Shown here piece after piece: positions 48,898-50,784 of a stretch of 50,784 nucleotides of DNA. The DNA comes from Gammaproteobacteria bacterium. GTDB lineage: Bacteria > Pseudomonadota > Gammaproteobacteria > Burkholderiales > Rhodocyclaceae. The stretch covers positions 1 through 50,784 of the forward strand of contig JAHJHI010000027.1 in assembly GCA_018824085.1 (NCBI GenBank), read 5' to 3'. A model generated the notes under the pieces. That model had not been told where the DNA came from. It saw nothing but the letters and a program-made list of their open reading frames with translations, and made no database searches. Numbering within the stretch: position 1 is the first letter of the stretch; the number at the start of each line of letters is the position of its first letter. The position numbers and the translations under genes are program-made.

Positions 48898-49204
48898 TGC
48901 AGGCCGGCTCTCGGATCGCCGACGAGTCGGACCTGGATGTGGGCTTGCGAGCGGGCCGACCGTCGGCGCGGGCCTTCAGGTAATCGAACACCTCGTCGGC
49001 ATCCAGCACGAACCCGTCGCGCACAACCGCCGCGCGGGCCCGCAGCGCGTCGGCCACGAAGGCGCTGCGCCGTTGTGCGAGATGGGTCTTCAGTTCGAGC
49101 GCCTCGACCATGAAAGCGTGCGTGCTCTTGCCCGACTGCCGTACCACCAAGGCGATGCGCGCCTTGAGTTCGTCGGACAGCCTGAGCGTCGTGGTGCCCG
49201 TCAT
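48791..49204 (-). CDS. Ribbon-helix-helix (CopG/ParD-like) antitoxin with disrupted C-terminus
   Basis: The frame starts at MTGTTTLRLSDELKA, with GGGGAG 9 bases upstream. The N-terminal ribbon-helix-helix covers about 1-45 (TTTLRLSDELKARIALVV; STHAFMVEALELK), and the linker ends in DEVFDYLKARADG, the normal end of an antitoxin of about 90 residues. After this the frame runs on for about 50 Ser/Gly/Arg-rich residues that overlap the toxin remnant in another frame, suggesting a frameshift near residue 85. It is the DNA-binding autoregulator of a toxin-antitoxin pair whose toxin is now degraded. Confidence 0.75.
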   Translation of the reverse strand: MTGTTTLRLSDELKARIALVVRQSGKSTHAFMVEALELKTHLAQRRSAFVADALRARAAVVRDGFVLDADEVFDYLKARADGRPARKPTSRSDSSAIREPACIERTSGSGAARAGRSGTAGRIFAAGGRYGDGCRNA

Positions 49205-49512
49205 CGTCGGCACTCCCCGGTAGAGGTGACATCATGGCAGCGCCGCCGCGCCATCGCCATGCGGACACGAGCAGCCGGCAGCGCCGCTGAGGTTGGCAGG
49301 CACGCGGCCACCACTCCTGTTGTCACTCAGGTTGCCTGCGGAAACGCGAAAAAGCGTCGGAATTTCTTACACTGAAAAAAGCCGATTCGCATAAACGGCT
49401 GTTTTGTATGGACAACGTCCTTGGTGCAGGACTTGCTTGACGCTGCCCTGCGCATTCGTCGCTACGCGTCGACGCGCATCACCATTTCTCACACCACATC
49501 TGGATAACAGTC
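49205..49512. other. Divergent intergenic region between the antitoxin and a PEP-CTERM gene
   Basis: About 310 bases without a gene. It contains the antitoxin's ribosome site at the left, the AGCCG-N11-CGGCT dyad flanked by A and T runs (49374-49405), and the sigma-54-like promoter of the PEP-CTERM gene (49422-49437). The GAAACGCGAAAAAGCG patch before the dyad is A-rich. The antitoxin promoter was not recognised. Confidence 0.5.
49374..49437 (+). promoter_or_regulatory. Sigma-54-type promoter with upstream dyad, PEP-CTERM gene
   Basis: TGGTGCAGGACTTGCT (49422-49437) carries GG and GC exactly 10 bases apart, plus TTGCT at -12, a good fit to the RpoN consensus. AGCCG-N11-CGGCT (49380-49400), flanked by A6 and TTTT, is centred about 58 bases before the predicted start. 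It resembles a terminator but has no gene reading into it, since both neighbours point away, so an activator site fits better. Confidence 0.5.
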
Positions 49513-50118
49513 ATGCGCCTTTTCAAGAAGCTCGCCTTTACCTCAGCCCTGGTTATCAGCTGCGGACTGGCGCAAGCAGCAACCCCGACCGTCACCTACG
49601 AATTCACCGAGTCCTTCGTCGGCAGCGTCGCCTATGTCTGGGACATATTTCCCATGGAGCGCTACGAAGACTTCGTCCTCGCGCCGGAGGGCAGCGATCT
49701 GCCATCGCTGCTGCAAAGCGCAACGCAACACACCTTCACGCCCTTCTACGCTAGGGCTTTCGATCAAACCTACTGCTATGACGAAGGCGGTTGCGTGCTG
49801 ACCGGCGGCAACGCCCACGGCAGCTACACCGGCCTGTACTGGGTGGACTACTTCAAGCAGATAGCCGGTAGCAACGAGGTGTACGAATACGCCGGCTGGT
49901 TCGAATATACCGGCGGAACCGGCGTGTTCGAAGGCATCACGGGTGGCGGCACCTTCATCGGCCGGGAAACCTACCCCTCCCCTTTCGATCAAATTCTCAG
50001 CAAGACCGTGCAGGGCAGTTTTTCGCTACCTGTACCCGAGCCGGCAACCTGGGGAATGATGGTGGCCGGACTGGCCCTCGTTGCCGGCATGTCGCGCCGG
50101 ATGCGGATGCCGGTCTGA
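49513..50118 (+). CDS. PEP-CTERM sorting-domain surface protein
   Basis: A 201-residue exported protein. The signal peptide MRLFKKLAFTSALVISCGLA ends at about AQA-ATP. The mature part is Tyr/Phe/Gly-rich and beta-like (YTGLYWVDYFKQIAGSNEVY; FEYTGGTGVFEGITGGGTF) with two Cys in YCYDEGGCV that may form a disulfide. It ends in VPEPATWGMMVAGLALVAGM plus Arg-rich tail, the exosortase signal. The coding region is visibly less GC-rich than the window average. No enzymatic motif is seen. It has the best sigma-54 promoter in the window. Confidence 0.9.
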   Translation: MRLFKKLAFTSALVISCGLAQAATPTVTYEFTESFVGSVAYVWDIFPMERYEDFVLAPEGSDLPSLLQSATQHTFTPFYARAFDQTYCYDEGGCVLTGGNAHGSYTGLYWVDYFKQIAGSNEVYEYAGWFEYTGGTGVFEGITGGGTFIGRETYPSPFDQILSKTVQGSFSLPVPEPATWGMMVAGLALVAGMSRRMRMPV

Positions 50119-50136
50119 CATCGCGACGATGTAAGC

Positions 50137-50167
50137 GATCGAGGGGCTTTGCGGCGCCCCCTCGATC
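50137..50167 (+). terminator. Strong hairpin after the PEP-CTERM gene
   Basis: GATCGAGGGG and CCCCTCGATC form a perfect 10-bp stem around an 11-base loop, 18 bases after the PEP-CTERM stop. No long T-run follows. Confidence 0.6.
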
Positions 50168-50308
50168 ACGTCTGCTCAGTCATGGCAGTGTTCCACCACA
50201 GACCGCCGGACAACGGCCGTCGCCCCTGTTTCGGACTTCATGCACCTTGCGAAACACATCCGGATTGGCGCTCGATGACATCAAATCCGATGCAAACAAG
50301 GACATCCC

Positions 50309-50512
50309 ATGCGAACGACCGTGACGATAGACGACGCCCTGTACGAGCGGGCGCTTGAAGTGGCCGATCCTTCCATGGACAAGGCCGACCTGTTCAGCGA
50401 AGCGATCAAGACCTATGTCAGGGTGCAGTCGGCCAGACGGCTTGCCGCGCTGGGCGCAACCCAGCCCGACATGCCGGACATCCCGCGCGCGCGGGCTGAC
50501 GCCCCCCAGTGA
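50309..50512 (+). CDS. vapB: VapB-type antitoxin
   Basis: A 67-residue antitoxin: [20 protein letters not shown] opens a ribbon-helix-helix/VapB-type domain ([20 protein letters not shown]), followed by a flexible Pro/Asp/Arg tail that normally binds the toxin. The sequence is typical of type II antitoxins partnered with PIN-domain toxins. Its TGA overlaps the GTG of vapC (GTGA), giving translational coupling. It should still be able to repress its own promoter even though the toxin is disrupted. Confidence 0.88.
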   Translation: MRTTVTIDDALYERALEVADPSMDKADLFSEAIKTYVRVQSARRLAALGATQPDMPDIPRARADAPQ

Positions 50513-50644
50513 GCGGCGTGCTTGTCGATAGCTCGGTGTGGGTGGATCACTACCGGCATGGTAACGACACGCTCATCCCGCTTCTGGATCGCGACCTCGT
50601 GTTGATCCACCCGCTGATCATCGGCGAACTGGCCTGCGGCACCC
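50509..50644 (+). pseudogene. vapC: vapC toxin gene interrupted by an IS3-family element
   Basis: Starting with GTG, the frame encodes a PIN-domain N-terminus: [19 protein letters not shown] (with the first metal-binding Asp) and HPLIIGELACGT (with the conserved Glu). After about 45 residues, at 50644-50645, the sequence switches to the end of an insertion sequence and the frame is lost. About two thirds of VapC are therefore missing or displaced. The rest should lie beyond the IS outside the window. Confidence 0.85.
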
Positions 50645-50784
50645 TGAATCGCCCCGGATTTTCTAGACGTTCCCGAGCCTCTGAAAGTATTGCTTTTCAA
50701 ACTCTACCGGCGAGAGCGCGTTGCTGGAACCATGCCGACGCTTCACGTTGTAGAACATCTCGATGTAGTCGAATACGTCGGCCC
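50645..50784 (-). mobile_element. IS3-family insertion sequence, right end (partial)
   Basis: The element begins with TGAATCGCCCCGGATTTT, resembling the TGAACCGCCCCGG-type terminal inverted repeats of IS3-family elements, and is followed inwards by the 3' end of a leftward-reading OrfB transposase gene. It runs off the window, so the other end, the inner orfA and any target duplication cannot be seen. It has landed in vapC. Confidence 0.85.
50663..50784 (-). CDS. IS3-family transposase OrfB, C-terminal fragment (partial)
   Basis: Reading leftwards from the window edge, the frame gives about 39 residues containing ADVFDYIEMFYNVKRRHGSS, then NALSPVEFEKQYFQRLG, then stop. This is the end of the DDE integrase core of IS3-family transposases, where the final catalytic Glu lies just beyond the window edge. 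The stop (TAG) is at 50663-50665, close to the terminal repeat. The start and orfA lie outside the window. Confidence 0.9.
   Translation of the reverse strand, partial: ADVFDYIEMFYNVKRRHGSSNALSPVEFEKQYFQRLGNV

Noticed and set aside
49374-49405. AAAAAAGCCG...CGGCTGTTTT as an intrinsic terminator
   Set aside because: Both neighbouring genes are transcribed away from it, so there is no transcript to end; an activator-site reading is preferred.

Overview
The window is GC-rich chromosomal DNA, most likely from a betaproteobacterium of the Rhodocyclales/Methyloversatilis-like kind. The support is indirect: an Ala/Lys-rich histone H1-like protein at the left edge, several PEP-CTERM (exosortase-sorted) proteins, sigma-54-like promoters in front of some of them, a quinoprotein alcohol dehydrogenase with lanthanide-type residues, and a SoxR of the regulator-controls-transporter kind. 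No rRNA, tRNA or CRISPR array was seen. Genus is inference.

Layout. 1-3.7 kb: the N-terminus of an H1-like protein, about 1.07 kb of non-coding DNA, then a RidA-family protein and an MFS transporter transcribed leftwards from a promoter carrying a SoxR box, with soxR divergent. 3.7-7.2 kb: a UvrD/Rep-type helicase and cbpA-cbpM, which ends in a perfect 32-bp palindrome. 7.4-12.9 kb: an iron-uptake operon (fecI, fecR, TonB-dependent receptor, PepSY membrane protein). 12.9-17.9 kb: single metabolic genes (secreted-type esterase, carboxymuconolactone decarboxylase family, VOC protein, LEA lipoprotein, NDH-2-like flavoprotein, GlxA-like regulator). 17.9-19.4 kb: a BNR-propeller protein overlapping a MoaD/ThiS-like protein. 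19.5-21.9 kb: AraC regulator divergent from ohr and an exported alpha/beta hydrolase.

21.9-31 kb is a cell-surface region: two PEP-CTERM proteins (one a phosphodiester glycosidase), a lipoprotein-type PQQ dehydrogenase, a GlxA-like regulator divergent from an SDR, then a PEP-CTERM protein downstream of a large metallophosphoesterase-LamG protein with a type I secretion C-terminus. 31.2-32.6 kb: a methyltransferase and a divergent MerR regulator sharing a 19-bp-spacer promoter. 32.7-43.6 kb: phosphatidylserine decarboxylase, an orphan soluble histidine kinase and a 2858-residue cyclic beta-1,2-glucan synthase. 44.2-48.5 kb: small cupin, YjfB, AraC regulator, tandem SnoaL lipoprotein and exported hydrolase.

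The right end is decaying accessory DNA: a ribbon-helix-helix antitoxin with a degenerate ParE-like toxin, a PEP-CTERM protein with the clearest sigma-54 promoter, and vapBC in which vapC is cut by an IS3-family element running off the window.

The best candidates for undescribed biology are the BNR/MoaD-like overlapping pair, the lipid-anchored lanthanide-type dehydrogenase, the two-signal metallophosphoesterase, and the regulatory dyads and long hairpin in front of PEP-CTERM genes.
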